Assembly (NCBI GenBank): GCA_035646395.1
Contig: DASRPK010000067.1
Span: 1 to 6,607, forward strand
Direction of reading: 5' to 3'
DNA from: JABWBJ01 sp035646395
GTDB taxonomy: Bacteria > Gemmatimonadota > Gemmatimonadetes > Gemmatimonadales > Gemmatimonadaceae
Length of the DNA stretch: 6,607 bases
Shown: in pieces, positions 1 to 6,336 of the stretch
Numbering within the stretch: position 1 is the stretch's first letter
Layout of the letters: each line of letters starts with the position of its first letter
Position numbers and translations under genes: made by a program
Notes under the pieces: generated by a model
Seen by the model: the letters and a program-made list of their open reading frames with translations, nothing else
Told to the model about the DNA's origin: nothing
Database searches by the model: none

Positions 1-110
1 TCGGCCGTGCCCACGCGCTCAGGCCAGGTGGCGCCCCACGCCGGATCGATCGAGCCGAAGATGAGAGAGCCCAGTCCGGCGATGAAAACTCCGAATAGTG
101 ATCGAAGCAT
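1..110 (-). CDS. N-terminal part of an unidentified exported or membrane-anchored protein (runs off the left edge)
   Basis: The minus strand reads from an ATG at 110-108 for 36 complete codons and continues beyond the window. The product starts with a short basic n-region (MLRS), a hydrophobic stretch of about 15 residues (LFGVFIAGLGSLIFG) and then SIDPAWGATWPE. This is the layout of a Sec signal peptide, with possible cleavage near residues 26-27 (AWG-A-T), or of an N-terminal anchor. An AAAGGA Shine-Dalgarno lies 8 nt before the ATG, which supports this start. The gene is divergent from the secreted PKD-domain gene at 360, with about 250 bp between them, so the two could share a control region. 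Too little of the mature protein is visible to name a family. A different frame on the same strand (279 down to 19) is also open, but it has no signal-like start and no comparable ribosome binding site. Confidence 0.6.
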   Translation of the reverse strand, partial: MLRSLFGVFIAGLGSLIFGSIDPAWGATWPERVGTA

Positions 111-118
111 GAGGCGAG

Positions 119-124
119 TCCTTT
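119..124 (-). promoter_or_regulatory. Shine-Dalgarno of the leftmost minus-strand gene
   Basis: Read on the minus strand this is AAAGGA, placed 8 nt upstream of the ATG at 110-108. Spacing and sequence are close to ideal, and they decide which minus-strand frame is the real gene. Confidence 0.55.
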
Positions 125-331
125 GGGAGGCTGGAGTATGCGCCGTTCAGGCGACTTGGAGCATCCCCCGGTACGTGTCGAAATGCGTCGCCAAGATCTG
201 CCGGCCTTTCTCTCAACTCCACATAGTTCGGCACCAACGCTGCGGCAACTAGACTTAATGTGTCGTCGAGACCAAACACACATCACAGAATGACCTGAAT
301 CACTCGCTGCAGCAATCGTGCGGTCCATAAT

Positions 332-353
332 TCCCCCAAACACTAAGGGGGGA
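332..353 (+). promoter_or_regulatory. G-rich Shine-Dalgarno inside a possible hairpin before the PKD-domain gene
   Basis: TCCCCC at 332-337 is the exact complement of GGGGGA at 348-353, with a 10-nt A-rich loop between them. The 3' arm is also the only Shine-Dalgarno-like run before the ATG at 360, with 6 nt of spacing. It therefore marks ATG 360, not the upstream in-frame GTG at 318, as the start. If the transcript includes the 5' arm, the hairpin would hide the ribosome binding site. A good -10-like hexamer (CATAAT, 326-331) lies just upstream without a convincing -35. A transcript starting from it would begin near 338 and lose the 5' arm, so regulation by this structure is uncertain. Confidence 0.4.
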
Positions 354-359
354 TCCAAG

Positions 360-2645
360 ATGCAAGTCCTGCAACTTGGCGGAACGCTGACACGCAAGCA
401 CCATCGCCTGGGTCTTCTCGTTGCCGCCGCGCTCGCCGGTTTGGCGAGTACCAGCGCAATGGCGGCCGGCCCGCCTTGCGAACCCGAGGCGAAGATCGCC
501 CCGACCAATCAGATCGTGAATGAAAATGATCTGGTGACGATGAATGGGCAACCGTCGAAAGACGAGACGTCCTATTCCTGGCTCCAGACCGCGGGACCCA
601 GCGTGACGCTGAGCAATAGCACGGCAGCGATGCCGATGTTCACTGCTCCTGCCGTCGGCCCCGCGGGTGCAACGTTGAAGTTCACGCTGCGCGTAACCGG
701 TTGCAGCCCGGCGATTACGTCGCCGGCCGTGGAAACCACGGTGACAGTCCTCGACGTCGCGGACCCCAACCAGCCGCCCGTGGCCGCGGCGACAGTATCG
801 CCAGCGTCCATCTACACGGGGTACGCGGTCACGCTGGACGGCAGCGGTTCCAGCGATCCTGACGGCGACACGTTGACCTACTCCTGGACGCAGATAGAAG
901 GTACTGCCGTCGTAGTGAGCAATGCCAACACCGCGATGGCGACGTTTACGGCGCCATTCGCCCCGTACCCGGATGGCACGTCGCTCAAGTTCAGACTGAC
1001 CGTTTCCGACGGCACGCTGCAGGCCTCGACAGAGCAGATTGTCAACGTGCTGTGGCTGAACGCCGCGCCGGAAGCGCAGGTGTCTTGTCCCTTGTCTGTG
1101 GATGAGGGCGGCGAGTTCACCCTCGACGGCAGTGGCTCCAACGATCCGGACGATGGTATTGCAGCGTATTTATGGAGCCAAACGGTGGGCGGTCCGGTGG
1201 CCGAACTGCCGCCAGATATGACGACGGAGTCGATCATTGCGTTCGCGCCGCTGCTGGGCTCACCGCTGGACACGATGTCGTTCAAGCTCGAGGTAACCGA
1301 TGTTGGCGGGCTGATGGATGACGCTGAGTGCAATATCAAGGTCAACGACATCACGCCCCCGGAGGCCGAACCGACACATTCGCCTCCTGCCAACGCACTC
1401 GGTTGGAACAACAGCGATGTCACGGTGACCTGGGACTGGTTCGATGCCGGTGTCGGTATCGACGAGGCAATTTGCCCGGAGACCACCACCTCGTCCGGCG
1501 AAGGCGATCCGATGAATCTCGAGGCGACCTGCAGCGACCTGTCCGGCAATGAGCACACGGAAAGCTATCCGGTGAAGGTCGACAAGACCAAGCCGAATAT
1601 TTCCGCTGCGACAACCACGTCACCGAACGCCCATGATTGGTACCGGACGAATGTGACGGTGCATTTCACCTGCACGGACGGGCTGTCCGGTATCGTCGCC
1701 GGCGACTGCCCCGGGAATCAGGTGCTGAGCACTGAAGGCGCCGCTGTCTCGTCCACCGCGCAGGCGGTGTCGGACCAGGCCGGCAATGTCAGCGATCCGA
1801 GCAACGTGTTGACAGTCAGCATCGACAAGACCCAGCCGACCATTTCCGCTGCGGCAACTTTGTCACCGAATGGTTATGGCTGGTACAACGATGACGTGAC
1901 GGTGCATTTCACCTGCGCGGACAGCCTGTCCGGAATCGTCGCCGGCGACTGCCCAGAAGACGAGACGCTGATTGCTGAAGGCACCGACGTCTCCTCGACG
2001 GCGCAGAAGGTGTCGGACAAGGCTGGGAACCTCAGCGATCCGAGCAACGTCGTGACCGTCAACATCGACAGGACCGACCCCGGCATCAACTGGGCCGGCG
2101 ACATCGATGGCGGCGAGAGTTTCTATTTCGGCTCCGTGCCCGCCGCGCCGACCTGTGTAGCCACCGATGCCCTGTCCGGTCCGGAGGGCTGCGCGGTGAC
2201 CGGATACTCGGTTACCGTCGGCACCCACACCTTGGCGGCCACGGCCCACGACAAGGCCGGCAATGAGACCAAGGCGGAACGTCAATACACCGTGAAGGCT
2301 TGGACGCTCAACGGGTTCTACCAGCCTGTCGATATGGGCGGCGTCTGGAACACCGTCAAAGGCGGTTCCACCGTGCCACTGAAGTTCGAGGTTTTTGCCG
2401 TGAACGAGCTGACCGACGTCAGCGTGGTGGATCGCTTTGCAGTCACGAAGATTTCGTGCGTGAGTTCCAGTATCGAGGACACGATCGAAATGGTCAGCAC
2501 CGGCGGCACAACGCTGCGATACGACTCCATGGCAGGCCAGTTCATTCAGAATTGGCAGACGCCGAAGGCAGCCGGCACCTGCTACCTCGTGACGATGTGG
2601 ACCGACGACGGCTCGAGCCTCTTGGCGAACTTCAAGTTGAAGTAG
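360..2645 (+). CDS. Secreted multidomain protein with PKD-like domains, Ig-like repeats and C-terminal PxKF domain
   Basis: This is a 761-residue protein with no recognisable enzymatic motif, likely extracellular or surface-associated. Residues 1-36 form a signal peptide: basic TRKHHR, a hydrophobic core of LGLLVAAALAGLA, and an AMA-A cleavage site. Three PKD/REJ-like beta-sandwich units follow at about 41-132, 138-231 and 235-328. The second and third carry the typical TLDGSGS-DPD and YSW or YLWSQ signatures. Four Ig-like units of about 80 residues then follow at about 332-407, 408-488, 489-569 and 571-646, with repeated DKT-P starts, D-AGN elements and paired cysteines (for example C438/C450 and C519/C531) that could form disulfides. 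Residues 647-761 match the PxKF pattern: NTVKGGSTVPLKF near the start and FKLK at the very end, with C700 and C741. ATG 360 is preferred over GTG 318 because it has a Shine-Dalgarno and begins the signal peptide. No sorting motif such as PEP-CTERM or LPXTG is seen. Adhesion or matrix function is inferred from domain types only. Confidence 0.85.
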   Translation: MQVLQLGGTLTRKHHRLGLLVAAALAGLASTSAMAAGPPCEPEAKIAPTNQIVNENDLVTMNGQPSKDETSYSWLQTAGPSVTLSNSTAAMPMFTAPAVGPAGATLKFTLRVTGCSPAITSPAVETTVTVLDVADPNQPPVAAATVSPASIYTGYAVTLDGSGSSDPDGDTLTYSWTQIEGTAVVVSNANTAMATFTAPFAPYPDGTSLKFRLTVSDGTLQASTEQIVNVLWLNAAPEAQVSCPLSVDEGGEFTLDGSGSNDPDDGIAAYLWSQTVGGPVAELPPDMTTESIIAFAPLLGSPLDTMSFKLEVTDVGGLMDDAECNIKVNDITPPEAEPTHSPPANALGWNNSDVTVTWDWFDAGVGIDEAICPETTTSSGEGDPMNLEATCSDLSGNEHTESYPVKVDKTKPNISAATTTSPNAHDWYRTNVTVHFTCTDGLSGIVAGDCPGNQVLSTEGAAVSSTAQAVSDQAGNVSDPSNVLTVSIDKTQPTISAAATLSPNGYGWYNDDVTVHFTCADSLSGIVAGDCPEDETLIAEGTDVSSTAQKVSDKAGNLSDPSNVVTVNIDRTDPGINWAGDIDGGESFYFGSVPAAPTCVATDALSGPEGCAVTGYSVTVGTHTLAATAHDKAGNETKAERQYTVKAWTLNGFYQPVDMGGVWNTVKGGSTVPLKFEVFAVNELTDVSVVDRFAVTKISCVSSSIEDTIEMVSTGGTTLRYDSMAGQFIQNWQTPKAAGTCYLVTMWTDDGSSLLANFKLK
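1581..2066 (+). repeat. Tandem 243-bp duplication encoding two 81-residue Ig-like repeats
   Basis: Two adjacent units of exactly 243 bp (1581-1823 and 1824-2066) encode residues 408-488 and 489-569 of the secreted protein. By hand alignment about 56 of 81 residues are identical with no gaps. Shared blocks include VTVHFTC, LSGIVAGDCP, VSSTAQ and SDPSNV. The stretch around VTVHFTC is also identical at DNA level. The flanking Ig-like units are related but much more diverged, so this pair is the most recent duplication in the gene. Confidence 0.9.
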
Positions 2646-2654
2646 CCGCAAGCA

Positions 2655-2693
2655 GATGGCGGCGGTCGGCCCCAAAGGCAGTCCGCCGTCGTC
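2655..2693 (+). terminator. Possible hairpin terminator after the PKD-domain gene
   Basis: GATGGCGGCG (2655-2664) can pair along its full length with CGCCGTCGTC (2684-2693) if two G-U pairs are allowed, giving a 10-bp GC-rich stem with a 19-nt loop. It begins 9 nt after the stop codon. No T-run follows, so it may be a weak or factor-assisted terminator, or an mRNA 3'-end stabiliser. Confidence 0.35.
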
Positions 2694-2970
2694 CGCTCTC
2701 CACTGTGAGATTCACGCGGGAGGGGACCGATCGGCGTGAATTCGGAGTCGCGCGGTCGGGGCGTCGATACCCGATATGCACGGAGCCGTCATCCTTCGGC
2801 ACGGTTTCTCAAAAGAAATGCCCAAAATGTCAATCCTGGAGAGGCTGCCTCGATCGGTGACGTGTGATGTTTCGAGGGTCGTCGCGGGCAAGAAGAACGT
2901 TCATCCGTCGCGATGTCCCATGTCGGTGAGTTCCCACAGCGACGCCCAGGGTTCATCTGGCAGTGACTTG

Positions 2971-3000
2971 TTGACACTGTCCCTCGCGGAGGATCATAAG
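2971..3000 (+). promoter_or_regulatory. Putative sigma70-type promoter of the type III PKS operon
   Basis: A perfect -35 hexamer TTGACA (2971-2976) is followed after 18 bp by CATAAG (2995-3000), a 4/6 match to the -10 box. Transcription would start near 3007, about 28 nt before the first ATG of the operon. An alternative -10, TATAAG at 3006-3011, lies 29 bp from this -35, too far to pair with it. CAGTG (2961-2965) and CACTG (2975-2979) form an inverted repeat across the -35 box that could be an operator half-site pair. The assignment rests on hexamer matches and position only. Confidence 0.4.
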
Positions 3001-3034
3001 GACGCTATAAGCGCGAATTAAACGGCTGCAGCAC

Positions 3035-4102
3035 ATGTTCATCTCGGGTATTGGCACCGCGACACCGCCTCGGCGCTATACCAAGGCGGAATGCTGGAGC
3101 GCCTTCCAGGAGTCGGAATGGCTCGCGCGCCTCGATCGCCGCTCCCATGCGATTGGCGAGACGGTTTTGCGGCGTGATAACGGGATTTCCGCGCGGCGCC
3201 TGGCACTCGATTCGCTGGCGGAAGGGTTCGCAATCGATCCGGACACGCTGCATCGCCGATTCGCGACCCACGCGCCGGCACTGGCCACAGAGGCGGCACT
3301 CGATGCCATGCGGGACGCGGGTATCGACGCCCGCGACATCGATGCCGTCGTGGTCAGCACGTGCACGGGCTACCTGTGTCCGGGCCTCACGAGTTATCTC
3401 ACGGAGACACTGGGTTTAAAAGCAAACGTCCAGGCGTTCGACCTGGTCGGCCAGGGCTGCGGCGCGGCACTACCCAACTTGCGGCTTGCCGATGCGCTCA
3501 TCGTCGCGGGAGCTGCCGAACATGTGCTTTCGGTGTGCGTCGAAGTGAGCAGCGCGGCCATGTACCTGGACAACGATCCCGGCGTGCTGATCAGCGCCTG
3601 CCTATTCGGCGATGGGGCGGGCGCGGCGATTCTCAGCCGGCGATCGCCGAAGCACGGGCGAAGCATCGAATGGCGGAGCAGCAGGTCAGTGCTCGAACCC
3701 GGCCACCGCGACGCCCTGCGGTTCGAGCAGCGCGGCGGCATGTTACGAAACATCCTTACCCGGCCGGTGTCTGCACTCGCAGCCGAGCATGCGCAGGTGG
3801 TGCTTCAAGCCGAATTGGCCCGCGCGGAACTCGAGATGACCGACATCGTCGCGTGGATCATGCATGCGGGAGGTCGCGATGTCTTGCAGGCGCTGCGCGA
3901 ACGGATCGGATTGTCGGTCGATGACCTGCGTTACAGCGCGGCGATACTCGATGAATACGGCAACATGAGCAGCGCCTTCGTCTACTTCGTGCTCAAGGCC
4001 GCGCTCGATGACAGCGCGCCGCAGGGGTGGTGGTGGATGTCGGCCTTCGGCGCGGGATTTTCCTGCCACGGCGCCCTGCTGGCGGTGGGTGCCCGCGAAT
4101 GA
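3035..4102 (+). CDS. Type III polyketide synthase (chalcone/stilbene synthase superfamily, alkylresorcinol/alkylpyrone-type)
   Basis: This 355-residue protein has the usual single-chain length of bacterial type III PKSs. Such homodimers extend an acyl starter with malonyl units and cyclise it to a resorcinol or alpha-pyrone. The catalytic triad is visible: Cys142 in DLVGQGCGAALPN, His277 in WIMHAGG and Asn310 in EYGNMSSAF. The N-terminal MFISGIGTATPPRRY and the VVSTCTGYLCPGL segment (about 107-118) are family signatures, as is FGDGAGAAIL (191-200). Two usually conserved spots differ: HPGG is HAGG here, and the C-terminal GFGPG loop is AFGAG (338-342). ATG 3035 is chosen because the product begins exactly at the family N-terminus, although no clear Shine-Dalgarno precedes it. 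It is the first gene of an overlapping operon with methyltransferase, flavoprotein, ACP and ketosynthase genes, the first three in srsABC order. FabH or DarB-type ketosynthases are an alternative, but the CTGY and GNMSSA motifs favour type III PKS. The actual starter and product are not known. Confidence 0.9.
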   Translation: MFISGIGTATPPRRYTKAECWSAFQESEWLARLDRRSHAIGETVLRRDNGISARRLALDSLAEGFAIDPDTLHRRFATHAPALATEAALDAMRDAGIDARDIDAVVVSTCTGYLCPGLTSYLTETLGLKANVQAFDLVGQGCGAALPNLRLADALIVAGAAEHVLSVCVEVSSAAMYLDNDPGVLISACLFGDGAGAAILSRRSPKHGRSIEWRSSRSVLEPGHRDALRFEQRGGMLRNILTRPVSALAAEHAQVVLQAELARAELEMTDIVAWIMHAGGRDVLQALRERIGLSVDDLRYSAAILDEYGNMSSAFVYFVLKAALDDSAPQGWWWMSAFGAGFSCHGALLAVGARE

Positions 4103-4815
4103 GCAGGACGATCCTTGGGCGCCGCGTGGAGGAGGAGACACTCGACCACTTGCGGGAAGAAGACCCGCGCGCGATACGCTCGCGGCGCGACCTGCGTCGC
4201 ATCAATCGGGTCATGGGCAATGCTTCGATCCTGGATTCGCTTCTGCAAGACTCGCTCAAGCATCCACCGAAACGCATCGCGGAGCTGGGGGCGGGGGACG
4301 GTTCGCTGCTTCTGGGCATCGCCAGGCGCCGGGCGCGTTCGTGGCCCGGGGTGGCGCTCACACTCGTCGATCGACAGGACCTTTTCGACGCGACGGCACG
4401 GGCGGACTTTGCCGATTGCGGCTGGACGGCAACCGCCGCCGTCATGGATGTCTTTGACTGGCTGGAGCATGAGGCACATCGGCACTACGACGCCATCGTC
4501 GCGAATCTGTTCGTGCATCATTTCGAGGCCGATGCCTTGCGCCGTCTGTTCCGCGGAATTGCACGAATCACGGAATGCTTCGTCGCCTGTGAACCACGGC
4601 GGGCGCAGGTCGCACAGCTGGGCAGCTACCTGGTCGGTGCCCTCGGCGCCAATGCCGTGACGCGTCGCGATGCCGTGCTGAGCGTCCGCGCGGGATTCCG
4701 CGACCGCGAGCTTTCGGCCTGTTGGCCGGATGACGGCGAATGGCGGCTGAGTGAGGGAGACGCGCGGCTTTTCTCGCATACCTTTACTGCCGTGCGGCGA
4801 GAGCGGCGTGGCTGA
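4099..4815 (+). CDS. Class I SAM-dependent methyltransferase (SrsB-like tailoring enzyme)
   Basis: This 238-residue protein has a Rossmann-type methyltransferase fold. Motif I is AELGAGDGS (61-69), the SAM-binding glycine loop, and the acidic residue ending beta-2 is D91 in TLVDRQD. A further strand is VMDVFDW (115-121), and IVANLFVHHF (133-142) occupies the motif IV region. The N-terminal LRRINRVMGN (32-41) precedes the fold, an element I recall from methyltransferases linked to type III PKSs. The ATG overlaps the synthase stop codon as ATGA, which implies coupled translation; the open frame extends back to 4027 but lies inside the synthase gene there. By analogy with SrsB of Streptomyces griseus it probably methylates a phenolic hydroxyl or ring position of the type III PKS product. 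The methyl acceptor and O- versus C-specificity cannot be read from sequence. Confidence 0.85.
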   Translation: MSRTILGRRVEEETLDHLREEDPRAIRSRRDLRRINRVMGNASILDSLLQDSLKHPPKRIAELGAGDGSLLLGIARRRARSWPGVALTLVDRQDLFDATARADFADCGWTATAAVMDVFDWLEHEAHRHYDAIVANLFVHHFEADALRRLFRGIARITECFVACEPRRAQVAQLGSYLVGALGANAVTRRDAVLSVRAGFRDRELSACWPDDGEWRLSEGDARLFSHTFTAVRRERRG

Positions 4816-6058
4816 ATACGATGCCGTCATCGTCGGTGCGGGTCCGGCGGGCAGCACCGCGGCCATTCTGCTGGCCTCGGCGAAGTGGTCCGTAGCGCTG
4901 GTCGAGAAGCAGACTTTCCCCCGGCGCAAGGTTTGTGGGGCATGCATTGCCGCGAGCAACTTGCCGATTCTCGCCGCGCTGGGCATCGGCGATGCATTTG
5001 TCCGGCTCGCCGGTCCCGAGTTGCGCGGAGTCGCTCTCTATTGCGGCGATGGCCTGCTGCACGCGCCTTTGCCGGCTGTGCCCAATACGCCCCACCCGTG
5101 GGGCCGTGCGCTCGAGCGCGACACATTCGATCGGCTATTGCTTGAGCGTGCCCGAGAGCTGGAGGTCACGATCTGGCAGCCCTGGTCGATGCGGGCGATC
5201 GACGGGAGCGCAGGTGCGTTCAGGTGCCAGATCGAGGCGCGAACTGCACCTGCCCTCGAGGAATTGCGCGCGCCGGTACTGATCATGGCCAATGGCTCGT
5301 GGGACGGGGATGTCGAGAACAAGCGGCACGCCCCCAGAAAGTCCAGCGATCTGTTCGCCTTCAAGGCGAACTTCAGTGACGCGCGGCTGGCCCCGGGTTT
5401 ACTGCCGGTGATTTCGTTTGCGGGCGGATACGGTGGCCTCGTGATTGCAGACGACGGCCAGCTCACGCTCGCGGGGTGTATTCGCCGGGACTTCCTCAAA
5501 GCCTGCCGGGTCGCCGCACCCGGCCATACGGCAGGCGAGGCGTTCGAGATGTACTTGCGCAACCAGTCGAGGTCGTTGCGGAATGCCCTCTGGGACGCGC
5601 GGCGCGAAGGCCGCTGGCTCGGCATTGGGCCGATCCGTCCCGGCATCCGTGCAACGTGGCGCCGCGCGGATGGGCGGTTCATGATCGGCAACGCGGCAGC
5701 CGAGGCACATCCCATCATCGGCGAAGGCATCAGCATGGCGATGCAGTCGGCATGGCTGTTGTGTGCCAGGTTGATTGCCGCCGGCCGCTCGAATGCGTCG
5801 CCCGGTACGCTACTCCGCGTGGGCGCCGACTACACCCGGGAGTGGAGGCGAGCGTTTGCGTCGCGTATTTACCTGGCAGCGGCGCTCGCGCAATTGGCAA
5901 TGAGGCCATGGCTGGCGTCGACTGCATGGCCCGTTCTCACGCGAGCCCCGCAGCTGATGACCGCGCTGGCCAGCGGAGCCGGGAAAGCTCGCGTCCTGCC
6001 CACGTTCCTGGGCGCAGCGCCGCCGGGTGGATTCCTGTCGCTGGGGGAAGCTAATTGA
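4808..6058 (+). CDS. FAD-dependent oxidoreductase (SrsC-like / geranylgeranyl-reductase-type flavoprotein)
   Basis: This 416-residue flavoprotein starts at a GTG that overlaps the methyltransferase gene by 8 bp. From there VAEYDAVIVGAGPAGS gives the N-terminal FAD dinucleotide fold with GAGPAG at 10-15 and the ribose-binding Glu33 in ALVEKQ. The longer frame from ATG 4751 would add 19 residues encoded inside the methyltransferase gene, so it is not preferred. KVCGACIAAS (41-50) and GRALERDTFDRLLLERA (99-115) resemble the geranylgeranyl-reductase and p-hydroxybenzoate-hydroxylase-like families. The second FAD motif, near IGNAAAEAHPIIGEGIS (293-309), has Asn295 where many relatives have Asp. 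The internal DG motif reads ANGSWDG (161-167), with Asn for Asp. It probably hydroxylates or oxidises the aromatic ring made upstream, possibly towards a quinone as SrsC does; a reductase role on an acyl or isoprenoid chain is the main alternative. No membrane segment is obvious, although the C-terminal third is rather hydrophobic. Confidence 0.85.
   Translation: MAEYDAVIVGAGPAGSTAAILLASAKWSVALVEKQTFPRRKVCGACIAASNLPILAALGIGDAFVRLAGPELRGVALYCGDGLLHAPLPAVPNTPHPWGRALERDTFDRLLLERARELEVTIWQPWSMRAIDGSAGAFRCQIEARTAPALEELRAPVLIMANGSWDGDVENKRHAPRKSSDLFAFKANFSDARLAPGLLPVISFAGGYGGLVIADDGQLTLAGCIRRDFLKACRVAAPGHTAGEAFEMYLRNQSRSLRNALWDARREGRWLGIGPIRPGIRATWRRADGRFMIGNAAAEAHPIIGEGISMAMQSAWLLCARLIAAGRSNASPGTLLRVGADYTREWRRAFASRIYLAAALAQLAMRPWLASTAWPVLTRAPQLMTALASGAGKARVLPTFLGAAPPGGFLSLGEAN
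6043..6049 (+). promoter_or_regulatory. Shine-Dalgarno deciding the TTG start of the acyl carrier protein
   Basis: GGGGGAA lies 5 nt before the TTG at 6055-6057, within the last codons of the flavoprotein gene. It supports use of this rare start codon, which is needed to give the carrier protein a full N-terminal helix. Confidence 0.5.
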
Positions 6059-6336
6059 GCGCGCAACAAAGCACGACGTTCGACCGCCTGCGGGCGATTC
6101 TCGCGGAGAAATTCGAAGTCGCTCCGGAGCTTATCGATCCGGCTGCGCGCATGGATCAGCTCGGAATCGACTCTCTGGCGGTGATCGAAGTGATTTTCCA
6201 GATCGAAGACGAGTTCAAGATCAGCATCCAGAGCGACCCCGGAGAACTGCAAACCCTGGCCGATCTCGTGGCATGTGTCGATCGTCTCGCGGAGGAACAG
6301 CGTGCGCGGGCGTCCGCGGGAGCCGCCAGGCCTTGA
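6055..6336 (+). CDS. Acyl carrier protein
   Basis: This 93-residue protein has the size and helical pattern of a free-standing acyl carrier protein. The phosphopantetheine attachment site is Ser40 in the motif QLGIDSLAVIEV (35-46), followed by an acidic helix II/III region (FQIEDEFKI) for partner docking. A charged, alanine-rich tail (about 80-93) extends beyond the usual end. The TTG start overlaps the flavoprotein stop codon as TTGA and has a good Shine-Dalgarno. The next ketosynthase gene overlaps its own stop in the same way. Sitting between a tailoring enzyme and a KAS, it is most likely dedicated to this pathway and carries the growing acyl chain; housekeeping fatty-acid synthesis normally uses acpP next to fabF or fabG in a different setting. 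It needs a phosphopantetheinyl transferase that is not in this window. Confidence 0.93.
   Translation: MSAQQSTTFDRLRAILAEKFEVAPELIDPAARMDQLGIDSLAVIEVIFQIEDEFKISIQSDPGELQTLADLVACVDRLAEEQRARASAGAARP

Larger units (their letters stand above)
2646..3034. other. Non-coding interval between the secreted-protein gene and the biosynthetic operon
   Basis: No convincing gene is seen in these 389 bp. The interval holds a possible hairpin terminator right after the stop codon (2655-2693) and a likely promoter with a short inverted repeat near its 3' end (2961-3011). A small open frame at 2776-3021 has no Shine-Dalgarno and no recognisable product, so it is not called. The switch from a secreted structural protein to polyketide genes makes this the natural boundary between two transcription units. 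Confidence 0.6.

Noticed and set aside
258..283. ATGTGT...ACACAT inverted repeat in the left intergenic region as a CRP-like operator
   Set aside because: It has 6-bp arms with a 14-nt spacer, which does not fit the TGTGA-N6-TCACA layout. It is too short to claim without comparative support.
318..359. Upstream GTG start adding 14 residues to the secreted PKD-domain protein
   Set aside because: The extension would put a non-signal segment ahead of a good signal peptide, and the G-rich Shine-Dalgarno is correctly spaced only for ATG 360.
878..1558. Long minus-strand open frame of 226 codons inside the secreted protein gene
   Set aside because: The product is a Ser/Pro/Val-rich shadow of the plus-strand coding sequence, whose domains are clearly recognisable.
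2776..3021. 81-codon open frame between the two transcription units
   Set aside because: There is no Shine-Dalgarno and no recognisable product, and the frame runs through the likely operon promoter. It is probably a chance frame in GC-rich DNA.
4027..4098. Upstream ATG start for the methyltransferase
   Set aside because: It would extend deep into the synthase gene. The ATGA overlap at 4099 gives a normal N-terminus and fits the style of the operon.
4751..4807. Upstream ATG start for the FAD oxidoreductase
   Set aside because: It would add 19 residues encoded within the methyltransferase gene ahead of the FAD-binding beta strand, which family members normally start with. GTG 4808 gives the usual N-terminus.
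3982..4986. 334-codon minus-strand open frame across the synthase, methyltransferase and flavoprotein genes
   Set aside because: It overlaps three well-recognised plus-strand genes, has no family features, and is a typical opposite-strand frame of GC-rich genes.
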